A stretch of 15,743 nucleotides of DNA from DATAOG01 sp046727895 (lineage in GTDB: Bacteria; Pseudomonadota; Alphaproteobacteria; Geminicoccales; Geminicoccaceae), in assembly GCA_046727895.1 (NCBI GenBank), contig JBKPDM010000241.1, positions 1 through 15,743 on the forward strand, in the 5' to 3' direction. The notes beneath the pieces were generated by a model. That model ran no database searches, was not told where the DNA came from, and was given only the letters and a program-made list of their open reading frames with translations. The translations under genes were made by a program, and so were the position numbers. Positions 6,145 to 14,032 of the stretch are shown piece by piece (the stretch's first letter is position 1; every line of letters starts with the position of its first letter).

Positions 6145-8471
6145 TGGCGATCGAGAAGGCGGCGGTGATCGGCGCCGGAGTGATGGGCTCCGGGATCGCG
6201 GCGCAGTTCGCCAACGCCGGCCTGCCGGTCCTCCTGCTCGACATCGTGCCGGATGGCGCCGTTGACCGGAACGTGCTGGCGAAGGGCGCGCTCGAGCGCA
6301 TGGCCAAGGCCGATCCGGCCCCGTTCATGAGTAAGCAGGCGGCCCGCCTGGTCACCCCCGGCAATCTCGAGGACGATCTGGAACGGCTTCGCGAGGTCGA
6401 CTGGATCGTCGAGGCCGTGGTCGAGAGGCTGGACGTCAAGCGCGCGCTTTACGCCCGGATCGACGCCGCGCGCAAACCGCGTGCCGTGGTCTCCTCGAAC
6501 ACCTCGACCCTGCCGCTCGCGAAACTGACCGAGGGCCTGTCCGCGGGTTTCCGGCGCGATTTCCTGATCACCCACTTCTTCAACCCGCCGCGCTACATGC
6601 GTCTGCTCGAGGTGGTCGGAGGTCCCAGGACCCGGCGCGAGGCGCTCGAGGCGATATCCGACTTCGCGGACCGCGCGCTCGGCAAGACCGTGGTGCGCTG
6701 CAAGGACACGCCAGGCTTCATCGCCAATCGGATCGGCTCCTTCTGGATGCAGGCGGCCTTCTGCGAGGCGTTCGAGATGGGCCTTCCGGTCGAGGAGGCG
6801 GATCTGGTCATGGGCCGCCCGCTCGGCATCCCCAAGACCGGCGTCTTCGGTCTCGCCGACCTGGTTGGCATCGACCTCTTGCCGCACGTCGCGGCGAGCC
6901 TCCGGATCGCGCTGCCGCCCGACGACCCCTTCCACGAGGTCGATCGCGAATGGCCGCTGGTGACCCGGCTGATCGAGACCGGCTACACCGGGCGCAAGGG
7001 CAAGGGCGGCTTCTATCGCCTCGCCAAGGCGAACGGCCAGCGGGTCAAGGAGGCGATCGACCTCACGACCGGCGAGTATCACGCCGCGGCCAAGCCGCGC
7101 CTGGACGCGGTCGATGCCGCCAGGGACGGCGGGCCGCGGGCGCTGTTCGAGGCGGACGAGCCGGCCGCGCGTTACGCCTGGCGGGTCATGAGCCGGACGC
7201 TCGCCTACGCCTGCTCGCTGGTGCCGGAGATTGCCGACGAAATCACCGCCGTCGATCAGGCGATGCGGCGTGGCTACAATTGGAAGTGGGGTCCCTTCGA
7301 GCTGCTCGACCGGATCGGTCCGGCCTGGTTCGCCGAGCACATCGAGGCCGAAGGCATCACCCTACCGCCGCTCCTGCAAAGGGTCGGCAGCGGGCGCTTC
7401 TATCGGGTCGAGGCTGGCCGCCTTCAGTATCTCACCGTCGATGACGGCTATGCCGACGTCGTACGCCCGGAGGGGGTGCTGCTGCTCGAGGACGTCAAGC
7501 GGCAGACCCAGCCGCTTGCCCGCAACGGCTCGGCCAGCCTCTGGGACATCGGCGATCGGGTCGCCTGCCTCGAGTTCCACAGCAAGATGAATGCGATCGA
7601 TGCCGAGACCCTCGATCTGATCGACAAAGCGATCGGCATCGTCGCGAAGGAGTTCAAGGCGCTCGTCGTCTACAACGAGGGGACCAACTTCTCGGTCGGC
7701 GCCAACATCGGCCTCGCGCTGTTCGCCGCCAACGTCGCCGTCTGGCCGATGGTCGAGGATCTGGTCGCCAAGGGCCAGAAGATCTACCGCAAGCTCAAGC
7801 ACAGCGCCTTCCCGGTGGTCGCGGCACCCTCGGGCATGGCGCTCGGCGGCGGGTGCGAAGTCTGCCTCAACGCCGATGCCATCCAGGCCCACGCCGAGAC
7901 CTACATCGGCCTGGTCGAGGTCGGGGTCGGCGTGATCCCGGCCTGGACCGGCTCGGCCGAGCTCCTGACCCGCTGGGTGCAGCGCAAAGGGCGGCCGGGC
8001 GGGCCGATGCCGCCGCTCGCCCAGGCGTTCGAGACCATCGGCATGGCCAAGGTCGCGAAATCCGCCTTCGAGGCCAAGGAGATGCTGTTTTTGCGCGAGG
8101 GCGACGGCATCACCATGAACCGCGACCGGCTCCTGGCCGATGCCAAGGCCAGGGCGCTGGCACTGGTCGAGGGCTATCGCCCGTCCGAGAAGACCGAGAT
8201 CGCCCTGCCGGGGCCGAGCGGGCGGATCGCGCTCGAGATGGCGGTCGGCGCGCTCCGTCTCAAGGGGGTGGCCACGCCCCATGACGAGGTCGTGGCCAGG
8301 CAGCTGGCCATGCTGCTCTCGGGCGGTGAGACTGCGGACATCACGGCGCCGGTCGGCGACGACCATCTGCTCAAGCTCGAGCGTCAGGCCTTCATGACCC
8401 TGATCAGGCAGCCGGCGACGCTCGCCCGCATCGAGCACATGCTCGAAACCGGCAAGCCGCTGCGCAACTAG
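6144..8471 (+). CDS. fadN: 3-hydroxyacyl-CoA dehydrogenase / enoyl-CoA hydratase, FadN type
   Basis: A 775-aa bifunctional beta-oxidation enzyme: hydrates 2-enoyl-CoA and oxidises the 3-hydroxyacyl-CoA with NAD. The dehydrogenase comes first: Rossmann motif GAGVMGSGIAAQFANAG (10-26), catalytic His144 in THFFNP and Glu156, then the C-terminal dehydrogenase domain (about 185-290) and a second partial copy (about 340-425). The crotonase-fold hydratase lies at about 460-680, with FSVGANIG (516-523), LGGGCEV (567-573) and Glu572 and Glu592 as the classical acid/base pair. This order is that of Bacillus FadN and the reverse of FadB/FadJ, where the hydratase is N-terminal. The ATG at 6144 overlaps the thiolase stop, which sets the start. 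The acyl-CoA dehydrogenase follows 12 bases downstream. Confidence 0.92.
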   Translation: MAIEKAAVIGAGVMGSGIAAQFANAGLPVLLLDIVPDGAVDRNVLAKGALERMAKADPAPFMSKQAARLVTPGNLEDDLERLREVDWIVEAVVERLDVKRALYARIDAARKPRAVVSSNTSTLPLAKLTEGLSAGFRRDFLITHFFNPPRYMRLLEVVGGPRTRREALEAISDFADRALGKTVVRCKDTPGFIANRIGSFWMQAAFCEAFEMGLPVEEADLVMGRPLGIPKTGVFGLADLVGIDLLPHVAASLRIALPPDDPFHEVDREWPLVTRLIETGYTGRKGKGGFYRLAKANGQRVKEAIDLTTGEYHAAAKPRLDAVDAARDGGPRALFEADEPAARYAWRVMSRTLAYACSLVPEIADEITAVDQAMRRGYNWKWGPFELLDRIGPAWFAEHIEAEGITLPPLLQRVGSGRFYRVEAGRLQYLTVDDGYADVVRPEGVLLLEDVKRQTQPLARNGSASLWDIGDRVACLEFHSKMNAIDAETLDLIDKAIGIVAKEFKALVVYNEGTNFSVGANIGLALFAANVAVWPMVEDLVAKGQKIYRKLKHSAFPVVAAPSGMALGGGCEVCLNADAIQAHAETYIGLVEVGVGVIPAWTGSAELLTRWVQRKGRPGGPMPPLAQAFETIGMAKVAKSAFEAKEMLFLREGDGITMNRDRLLADAKARALALVEGYRPSEKTEIALPGPSGRIALEMAVGALRLKGVATPHDEVVARQLAMLLSGGETADITAPVGDDHLLKLERQAFMTLIRQPATLARIEHMLETGKPLRN

Positions 8472-8483
8472 GAGCCAGCGCCA

Positions 8484-10277
8484 ATGACCACCTACCGGGC
8501 GCCGCAGCGCGACATGCGCTTCGTCCTGCATGAGCTGCTCGAGGTCGAGCAGCTGGCCGCGCTGCCGGGCTGCGAGGAGGCCTCGGCCGATCTGATCGAC
8601 CACATCATCGAGGAGGCGGCGAAGCTCTGCGAGACCGTGCTCTTCCCGCTCAACCGCTCGGGCGACGAAGAGGGCTGCGTCTACGAGAACGGCGTCGTAC
8701 GCACGCCCAAGGGCTTCAAGGAAGCCTACGAGACCTTCACCGCCGCGGGCTGGACCGGGCTTGCGGCCGCGGCCGAATATGGCGGCCAGGGCCTGCCCAA
8801 ATCGATCAAGTTCGTGGTCGACGAGATGGTCTGCTCGGCCAACATGGCGTTCGCTAACTATCCGGGCCTCTCGGCGGGCGCCTATCTCGCGATCGACACC
8901 CATGCGAGCGATGAGCTGAAGGCGCTCTACCTGCCGAAGCTGGCCGAGGGTCGCTGGAGCGGCACCATGTGCCTGACCGAGCCGCAGTGCGGCACCGATC
9001 TCGGTCTGATCCGCACCCGTGCCGAGCCGAACGGCGATGGCACCTTCGCGATCACCGGCACCAAGATCTTCATCACCTCGGGCGAGCACGATCTGACCGA
9101 GAACATCGTTCATCTGGTGCTCGCGCGCCTGCCCGATGCGCCCAAGGGCGTCAAGGGGATCAGCCTGTTCCTGGTGCCGAAGTTCCTGCCGAAGACGGAT
9201 GGCCGGCCGGGACAGCGCAACGGCGTCATGTGCGCCGGCATCGAGCACAAGATGGGGATCAACGGCTCGGCGACCTGCGTGATGAGCTTCGAGCGCGCGA
9301 CCGGCTGGCTGCTCAGCGAGCCGCATCGCGGCATGCGCGCGATGTTCACGATGATGAACGATGCACGCCTCGAGGTCGGCCTGCAGGGTCTGGCGATCGC
9401 CGAGACTGCCTATCAGAGCGCGGTCGCCTATGCGCGCGAGCGCCTGCAGGGCAGGGCGCTCTCCGGCGCGAAGCAGCCCGATCAGCCGGCCGATCCGATC
9501 CTCGTTCACCCGGACGTGCGCCGCATGCTGCTGACCATGCGCGCGACCACCGAGGGCGCCCGGGCGCTCGCCTACTGGGTGGGCATACAGGTCGATCTGG
9601 CCAAGAAGCACCCCGAGGCCGGGGTGCGCCAGGTGGCCGAGGACCTGCTCGCCCTGATGACCCCGATCGTCAAGGCCTACTTCACCGACCAGGGCTCGGC
9701 CTGCGCCAATCTCGGCGTCCAGATCATGGGCGGCCATGGCTACATCCGCGAGTCGGGCATGGAGCAGCTGGTGCGCGACGCGCGGATCACCCAGCTCTAC
9801 GAGGGCGCCAACGGCATCCAGGCGCTCGACCTCGTCGGGCGCAAGCTGCCGGCCCATTACGGCCGTCACCTGCGGACCTTCTTCCACCCCGTGATGGCGC
9901 TGATCGAACGCCACCAGAGCGATCCCGAGCTCGCCGAGTTCGTGCTGCCGCTCGCCAAAGCATTCGCCCGCCTGCAGCAGATCACGTTGCACGTCGCCCA
10001 GCAGGGCCTGCGTGATCCGAACGAGGCGGGCGCCGCCTCGGCCGACTATCTGCGCCTGTTCGCGCTGGTTGCCATGGCCTTCATGTGGACCCGCATGGTC
10101 CAGGTTGCTAAAGCGAAGCTCGCGGCCGGCGCCGATGGCGACGCCTCGTTCTATGAGGCCAAGATCCGCACTGCGCGCTTCTTCATGACCAAGATGCTGC
10201 CCGAGAGCGGCGCTCTGTTCGCCCAGATCATGGCCGGCGGCGCGCCCGTGATGGAGTTCGAGGATGCTGCCTTCTAG
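8484..10277 (+). CDS. Acyl-CoA dehydrogenase, long form with extra C-terminal domain (FadE/DmdC-like)
   Basis: A 597-aa FAD enzyme catalysing the first oxidation of an acyl-CoA. It is longer than the 380-aa classical type because of a helical C-terminal domain (about 460-597), and belongs with the FadE of Bacillus fadNAE and with DmdC of DMSP breakdown. It starts MTTYRAPQRDMRFVLHELLE, typical of this subgroup. FAD/substrate motifs are CLTEPQCGTDLG (163-174) and ITSGEHD (197-203); GGHGYIRESGMEQLVRDARI (416-435) leads to the catalytic base Glu440 in YEGANGIQ. A GGAG that overlaps the stop of the FadN-like gene lies nine bases before the ATG. Third gene of the operon. The substrate is probably a fatty acyl-CoA, given the neighbours; methylmercaptopropionyl-CoA is possible but no dmd gene is beside it. 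Confidence 0.9.
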   Translation: MTTYRAPQRDMRFVLHELLEVEQLAALPGCEEASADLIDHIIEEAAKLCETVLFPLNRSGDEEGCVYENGVVRTPKGFKEAYETFTAAGWTGLAAAAEYGGQGLPKSIKFVVDEMVCSANMAFANYPGLSAGAYLAIDTHASDELKALYLPKLAEGRWSGTMCLTEPQCGTDLGLIRTRAEPNGDGTFAITGTKIFITSGEHDLTENIVHLVLARLPDAPKGVKGISLFLVPKFLPKTDGRPGQRNGVMCAGIEHKMGINGSATCVMSFERATGWLLSEPHRGMRAMFTMMNDARLEVGLQGLAIAETAYQSAVAYARERLQGRALSGAKQPDQPADPILVHPDVRRMLLTMRATTEGARALAYWVGIQVDLAKKHPEAGVRQVAEDLLALMTPIVKAYFTDQGSACANLGVQIMGGHGYIRESGMEQLVRDARITQLYEGANGIQALDLVGRKLPAHYGRHLRTFFHPVMALIERHQSDPELAEFVLPLAKAFARLQQITLHVAQQGLRDPNEAGAASADYLRLFALVAMAFMWTRMVQVAKAKLAAGADGDASFYEAKIRTARFFMTKMLPESGALFAQIMAGGAPVMEFEDAAF

Positions 10278-10328
10278 TCGTCATGAAGGCCGGCGAGGCC
10301 GACGGGGCGCCGCGCCCTGAGGTCGCTC

Positions 10329-10967
10329 ATGCGCCTGCTTCTCCCAGCCCTCGCCGCCATCCTGCTCGGGCCCGGCCCGGCCGAGGCCTGCACCCATCCG
10401 CCGGGCGCGGTCGAATATGTGATCAAGCACGAGACCTACGGCGAGGTCGGGCGGCACGACATGACCTTCTCCTGCGCGGGCGACGATCTGGTCGTCGAGA
10501 CGCGGATCGAGGGCGAGGTCAAGGTCCTGACGGTGCCGATCTTCGAGCGCGACGCGCGCTACCGCGAGGTCTGGCGGGGCGATCGGCTGCTCGCCTTCGA
10601 CAGCCACTACGTCGACAACGGCGAGGTCTACGAGGTCAAGGCGCGCGCCGACGGCGAGCACACGATCATCGAAGGCCGCAGGGGGCGGATCGAGGCGCCG
10701 GCGACGATCGTCTCGAACGATCCCTGGAATTTCGCCGTGCTCGACCGCCCGCTCCTGTTCGACACCCAGAGGGGCAGGCTGCAGCACGTTCGGGTGACGC
10801 CCGCCGGCGAGGAGACGATCACCACGGCCGGCGGTCGCAAGATCAGCGCCCGCAAATTCGTCATGAGCGGCGATCTGGACCGCGAGCTCTGGTACGACAA
10901 GGACGGCAACTGGCTGCAGTCGCGCCTCGAGTACCAGGGCGACAAGATCACCCTGACCCGCAAGTAG
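10329..10967 (+). CDS. Exported DUF6134-like protein
   Basis: A 212-aa protein of unknown function. The N terminus is a signal peptide (hydrophobic LLLPALAAILLG, likely cut after AEA at residue 20), so it should be periplasmic. The mature part looks all-beta: EYVIKHETYGEVGRHDMTF near the start and, near the end, ELWYDKDGNWLQSRLEYQGD, which I recognise as like DUF6134 proteins of alphaproteobacteria. Its only cysteines are at 21 and 49 and could form a disulfide; the -3 residue is Ala and -2 is Glu, so it is not a normal lipobox. The start follows GAGG by seven bases. It lies 51 bases after the acyl-CoA dehydrogenase and may be the last gene of that operon, though no functional link is known. 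Confidence 0.72.
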   Translation: MRLLLPALAAILLGPGPAEACTHPPGAVEYVIKHETYGEVGRHDMTFSCAGDDLVVETRIEGEVKVLTVPIFERDARYREVWRGDRLLAFDSHYVDNGEVYEVKARADGEHTIIEGRRGRIEAPATIVSNDPWNFAVLDRPLLFDTQRGRLQHVRVTPAGEETITTAGGRKISARKFVMSGDLDRELWYDKDGNWLQSRLEYQGDKITLTRK

Positions 10968-10991
10968 CGCCGCGAGGCGCCCTCAGGCGCC
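10967..10991. terminator. Weak GC hairpins between convergent genes
   Basis: GCGCC-GCGA-GGCGC (67-80 of the 10900s, starting on the last base of the TAG of the exported protein) forms a five-base stem with a GNRA-type loop. An alternative, GGCGCC-CTCA-GGCGCC at 10976-10991, overlaps it and covers the crotonase stop. Neither is followed by a T-run, so a rho-independent terminator is not shown. The only support is the position between converging stops. Confidence 0.28.
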
Positions 10992-11768
10992 GGTGAACTC
11001 GGGCTTGCGCTTCGCCATGAAGGCGCGGCGGCCCTCGACGTAATCCCGGCTCGCGAAGCAGGCGTCGACCAGCTGCTGGCAGCGGGCGAGATCGCGCTCG
11101 CCCGGGTCCTTCAGCGCCTCGCCGACGATCGCTTTGATCGAGCCGACGGTGAGCGGCGCGTTCCCGGTGATCGTGCGCGCACAGTCGGCGACGTAGGCCT
11201 CGACCTGATCGTCCGGCAGCACGCGGTTGACGAGGCCCATCGCGGAGGCCTCGGCGGCCGAAAACAGGCGTGCGGTGAAGAAGATCTCCTTGGCGAAGGC
11301 GGGGCCGACCAGGTCGACCAGGCGCCGCACCCCGCCGTAGCCGTAGCCGAGGCCGAGCCTGGCCGCCGGGATGCCAAAGCGCGAGCTTTCGCCACAGATA
11401 CGCAGATCGCAGCAGATGGCGAGCGCCACACCGCCGCCGACGCAGCTGCCCTCGATCTGGGCGATGGTCGGCCGCGCGAATGCGGCGAGCTTGTCGAACA
11501 CCCGCCCGGTGGTCGCGTTGTAATGCGCCTGGGCCGCGGCGCTCGCGCGCTCGCTCTCGAACTTCGAGATGTCGGCGCCCGACACGAACGCCTTGCCGCC
11601 GGCGCCGGAGAGCACCACCACCCGCACCGCCGCATCGGCGGCGAAACCGTCGAGAGCGTGCTCGACCGCCTGCCACATCTCGAGCGAGACGGCGTTCCGC
11701 TTCTCGGGGTTGTTGAAGACGATCCGCGCGATGCCGCCCTCGCGCCGGCTGATGATCTTGTCGCTCAT
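10983..11768 (-). CDS. Crotonase-superfamily protein (enoyl-CoA hydratase-like), catalytic glutamates absent
   Basis: A 261-aa protein of the enoyl-CoA hydratase/isomerase family. The CoA and oxyanion elements are present: NNPEKRNAVS (19-28), SGADISKF (63-70) and GSCVGGGVALA (107-117). At the two positions that carry the classical acid/base glutamates it has Ala115 (GGGVALA instead of GGGCELA) and Ala135 (GIPAARLGL instead of GxPExxLG). An unusual GLGYGYGG (139-146) follows. It is therefore unlikely to be an ordinary hydratase; isomerase, thioesterase, decarboxylase or a CoA-ester-binding role remain possible. The start is well set by GGGAGG six bases before the ATG. It lies 18 bases downstream of the CoA-transferase gene and is almost certainly cotranscribed with it. 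Confidence 0.88.
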   Translation of the reverse strand: MSDKIISRREGGIARIVFNNPEKRNAVSLEMWQAVEHALDGFAADAAVRVVVLSGAGGKAFVSGADISKFESERASAAAQAHYNATTGRVFDKLAAFARPTIAQIEGSCVGGGVALAICCDLRICGESSRFGIPAARLGLGYGYGGVRRLVDLVGPAFAKEIFFTARLFSAAEASAMGLVNRVLPDDQVEAYVADCARTITGNAPLTVGSIKAIVGEALKDPGERDLARCQQLVDACFASRDYVEGRRAFMAKRKPEFTGA

Positions 11769-11786
11769 GATTCCTCCCGACCAGCC

Positions 11787-12980
11787 TCAGAGCACCTCGG
11801 CCGCGCGCAGCGCCTCGATCCGCGCCCGATCGTAGCCGAGCTCGCCCAGAATCTCCTCGGTATGCTCGCCCATCAGCGGCGGCGGGGTGCGGATGCAGGA
11901 CGGCGTCCGGCTCATCAGGATCGGCTGGCCGACCAGCTCGGTGTCGCCGCGCTCGTGCGAATGGACCGGCTGGGCAAGGCCAAGATGGCGGACCTGGGGG
12001 TCGGCGAACACCTGATCGATGGTGTTGATTGGCCCGCAGGGCACGCCTGCCCGATTCAGGAGCTCGATCCAGTGCGCGCCCGGCTGGCGGCGCGTGATCG
12101 CCGCGAGCTCGGCGTTGAGCGCGGCGCGGTTGGTCGAGCGCTCTGCTGCCGAGGCATAGGCCGGATTTTCGATCAGCTCCTCGTGCCCGATCGCTTGGCA
12201 GAACCGGCGCCAGATCGCCTGGCCGGCGACGGCGATGTTGATGTGCCCGTCTGCGGTCGGGAACACGCCGGTCGGGATGCTGGTCGGGTGGTCGTTGCCG
12301 GCCTGCCCCGGCACCTCGCGGTCGACCAGCCAGCGCGTCGCCTGGAAGTCGAGCATGAACACCTGCGCCTGCAGAAGTGAGCTCTGGACCCACTGGCCCT
12401 CGCGCGAGACCTCGCGCTCGAGGAGCGCGATCAGGATGCCCTGGGCGGCGAACAGCCCGGCGCACAGATCGGCGACCGGGATGCCGACCCGGACGGGGCC
12501 CTGGCCGGGCAGGCCGGTGATCGACATCAGCCCGCCCATCCCCTGCGCGATCTGATCGAAGCCCGGCCGCTGGCTGTAGGGGCCGTCCTGGCCGAAGCCG
12601 GAGATGCTGGCGAGGATGATGCGCGGGTTGACCGTGCGCAGATCCTCGTAGGCGATGCGCAGACGCCGCTTGACGTCGGGGCGGTAGTTCTCGACCACCA
12701 CGTCGGCGCGCTCGACCAGGCGGAGCAGGATCTCGCGGCCCTCCGGCGCCTTGAGGTTCAGGGTGAGGCTGCGCTTGTTGCGGTGCAGGTTCTGGAAATC
12801 CGACCCGGCGCGCGGGCCGCCGAGCGCATCGGCGTCCGACCCGCGCTCCGGCATCTCGACCTTGATTACATTGGCGCCCCAGTCGGCGAGCTGGCGGACG
12901 CAGGTCGGGCCGGCGCGCACGCGGGTCAGGTCGACCACGGTGTAGCGGGCGAGCGCTTGGCTCGCGGGCAGATGGGGCAT
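11787..12980 (-). CDS. CaiB/BaiF family (class III) CoA-transferase
   Basis: A 397-aa class III CoA-transferase, which moves CoA between carboxylic acids through an aspartyl-CoA thioester. The N terminus VVDLTRVRAGPTCVRQLADW (15-34) with GANVIKVE (35-42), NRKRSLTLNLK-like sequence at 67-77 and ENYRPDV (97-103) are typical. The catalytic residue is Asp171 in GIPVADLCAGLFA, and SISGFGQDGPY (125-135) is conserved. Length is normal. GAGGAGGG stands nine bases before the ATG. A candidate promoter lies about 40 bases upstream, and the crotonase gene follows in the same direction, which suggests activation and then modification of one organic acid. Formyl- or succinyl-CoA-linked members cannot be told apart from sequence. 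Confidence 0.92.
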   Translation of the reverse strand: MPHLPASQALARYTVVDLTRVRAGPTCVRQLADWGANVIKVEMPERGSDADALGGPRAGSDFQNLHRNKRSLTLNLKAPEGREILLRLVERADVVVENYRPDVKRRLRIAYEDLRTVNPRIILASISGFGQDGPYSQRPGFDQIAQGMGGLMSITGLPGQGPVRVGIPVADLCAGLFAAQGILIALLEREVSREGQWVQSSLLQAQVFMLDFQATRWLVDREVPGQAGNDHPTSIPTGVFPTADGHINIAVAGQAIWRRFCQAIGHEELIENPAYASAAERSTNRAALNAELAAITRRQPGAHWIELLNRAGVPCGPINTIDQVFADPQVRHLGLAQPVHSHERGDTELVGQPILMSRTPSCIRTPPPLMGEHTEEILGELGYDRARIEALRAAEVL

Positions 12981-13021
12981 GACAGGCGACCCTCCTCGCG
13001 GGCCAGAACATCAATGGTCGT

Positions 13022-13049
13022 ACTGTAGGCTCTTCCGAGCGACCTTCAA
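13022..13049 (-). promoter_or_regulatory. Candidate promoter for the CoA-transferase/crotonase operon
   Basis: On the - strand TTGAAG (13044-13049) and TACAGT (13022-13027) are 16 bases apart, each matching the sigma-70 consensus at four of six positions. Transcription would start near 13015, giving a leader of about 35 bases before the ATG at 12980. It is the only decent match in this gap. Confidence 0.38.
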
Positions 13050-13053
13050 AATC

Positions 13054-13083
13054 GGGCGTCCCGGCAGCTCTCGTTCGACGCCC
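13054..13083 (-). terminator. Candidate terminator after the EamA transporter gene
   Basis: On the - strand GGGCGTC and GACGCCC form a perfect seven-base stem around a 16-base loop, beginning two bases after the TAG of the transporter gene. GATTTTG follows, a short T-run. The loop is long and the T-run short, so strength is uncertain, but the position between the transporter and the candidate promoter of the next operon is right. Confidence 0.42.
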
Positions 13084-13085
13084 TC

Positions 13086-13988
13086 CTAAAGCAGCACCAG
13101 GACCAGGATCCCGGCGATCACCAGGGCGATGCCGGCGACTTCGGTCGCATTGGGGCGCTCGTGGAAGAACAGGATCGATGCGGCGAAGGTGAACACCAGC
13201 TCTATCTGGCCAAGGGCCCGCACATAGGCCGCGTTCTGAATGGTCATGGCGGTGAACCAGCCGGCCGAGGCGACCATGCCGGTCACTCCGGCCCAGGCAG
13301 CGACGCGCCAGGAGCGGAGCACCGCGGTCACCTGACCCGGCTCGCGTGCGCGCATGAAGAGCGCCATCACCAGGGTCTGAAACACGGTCACGCAGGCGAG
13401 CGTATAGGCGGCCCGGATCAGGAAGCCATGGTCGCCGAGCGAGAGCGAGGCCCCCCGGTAGGAAATCGCCGCGATGCCGAAGAACGCGCCGGAGGCGAGC
13501 CCGATTAGGGCCGGCTTCTCCGTGCAGCTGGCGAGCAGCCCCGAGAAGCTCATCGGGCTGCGCGCGACCGAGATCGCGATCACGCCGATCAGGCTGATCA
13601 GGATCGCCGCGGCCCCGTTGAGGCCGAGCGGATCGCCGAGGACGACGATGCCGAAGATCGCGGTCTGCACCGTCTCGGTCTTGGAGTAGGTCGTGCCGAC
13701 GGCGAAGTTGCGGAACGAAAAGGAGTATAGAAGAAGGGCGGTTGCGATGATCTGCGCGAGACCGCCGGCCACGGCATAGAGGACGAACGCGGCATTCGGG
13801 CGGGGGAGTTGCTCGCCCGTGAAGGTGGCCAGGACCCCGACGTAGAGAAGGGCGAGTGGTGCCGCGTAGGCGAAGCGGGCGAAGGTCGCGCCGGTCGTGC
13901 TGAGGCGCCCCTTCAGGTGCTTCTGCAGTGCCGAGCGCACGTTCTGAAAGAACGCCGCCGATATGGTGATCGGAACCCAGACCTCCAC
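13086..13988 (-). CDS. EamA/DMT-family transporter (drug/metabolite transporter superfamily)
   Basis: A 300-aa inner-membrane protein with about ten hydrophobic spans, arranged as two EamA repeats (about 5-140 and 155-300). The second repeat ends in the usual way: GQIELVFTFAASILFFHERP (258-277), then a last span GIALVIAGILVLVLL. The N terminus with QNVRSALQKHLKGRLSTTGA is like a common alphaproteobacterial subgroup of unknown substrate; members of the superfamily export or import metabolites such as amino acids and sugars. The start is GTG at 13988, with only a weak AAGGTGA before it. It lies 44 bases after the argJ stop, with a 7-bp hairpin between, so it may be cotranscribed with argJ at a reduced level. 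Confidence 0.85.
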   Translation of the reverse strand: MEVWVPITISAAFFQNVRSALQKHLKGRLSTTGATFARFAYAAPLALLYVGVLATFTGEQLPRPNAAFVLYAVAGGLAQIIATALLLYSFSFRNFAVGTTYSKTETVQTAIFGIVVLGDPLGLNGAAAILISLIGVIAISVARSPMSFSGLLASCTEKPALIGLASGAFFGIAAISYRGASLSLGDHGFLIRAAYTLACVTVFQTLVMALFMRAREPGQVTAVLRSWRVAAWAGVTGMVASAGWFTAMTIQNAAYVRALGQIELVFTFAASILFFHERPNATEVAGIALVIAGILVLVLL

Positions 13989-14007
13989 GGTGGCCGATCA
14001 CCTTCGC

Positions 14008-14030
14008 GCAGGCGATTCCGTAGCGCCTGC
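14008..14030 (-). terminator. GC hairpin between argJ and the transporter gene
   Basis: GCAGGCG and CGCCTGC form a perfect seven-base stem around a nine-base loop, three bases after the argJ stop on the - strand. No T-run follows, so this is more likely a partial terminator or an RNA-stability element than a complete rho-independent stop. It lies within the 44-base gap and ends about 20 bases before the transporter start. Confidence 0.35.
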
Positions 14031-14032
14031 TC

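Noticed and set aside
5751..7340. A 529-codon open frame on the - strand
   Set aside because: It is antisense to the thiolase and FadN-like genes. Its composition is that of complementary GC-rich codons.
7362..9992. An 876-codon open frame on the - strand
   Set aside because: It is antisense to the FadN-like and acyl-CoA dehydrogenase genes. The composition is rich in Asp, Arg, Gly and His and no family resemblance is seen.
10283..10996. A 237-codon open frame overlapping the exported protein
   Set aside because: It is in another frame of the DUF6134-like gene, has no signal peptide and is Arg/Gly-rich; the 10329 frame has a signal peptide and a good ribosome site.
10948..14001. A 1017-codon open frame on the - strand
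   Set aside because: It runs out of frame across the transporter, CoA-transferase and crotonase genes, which are each clear family members. Its translation is Arg/Pro/Gly-rich with no recognisable domain, as expected where stops are rare in GC-rich DNA.
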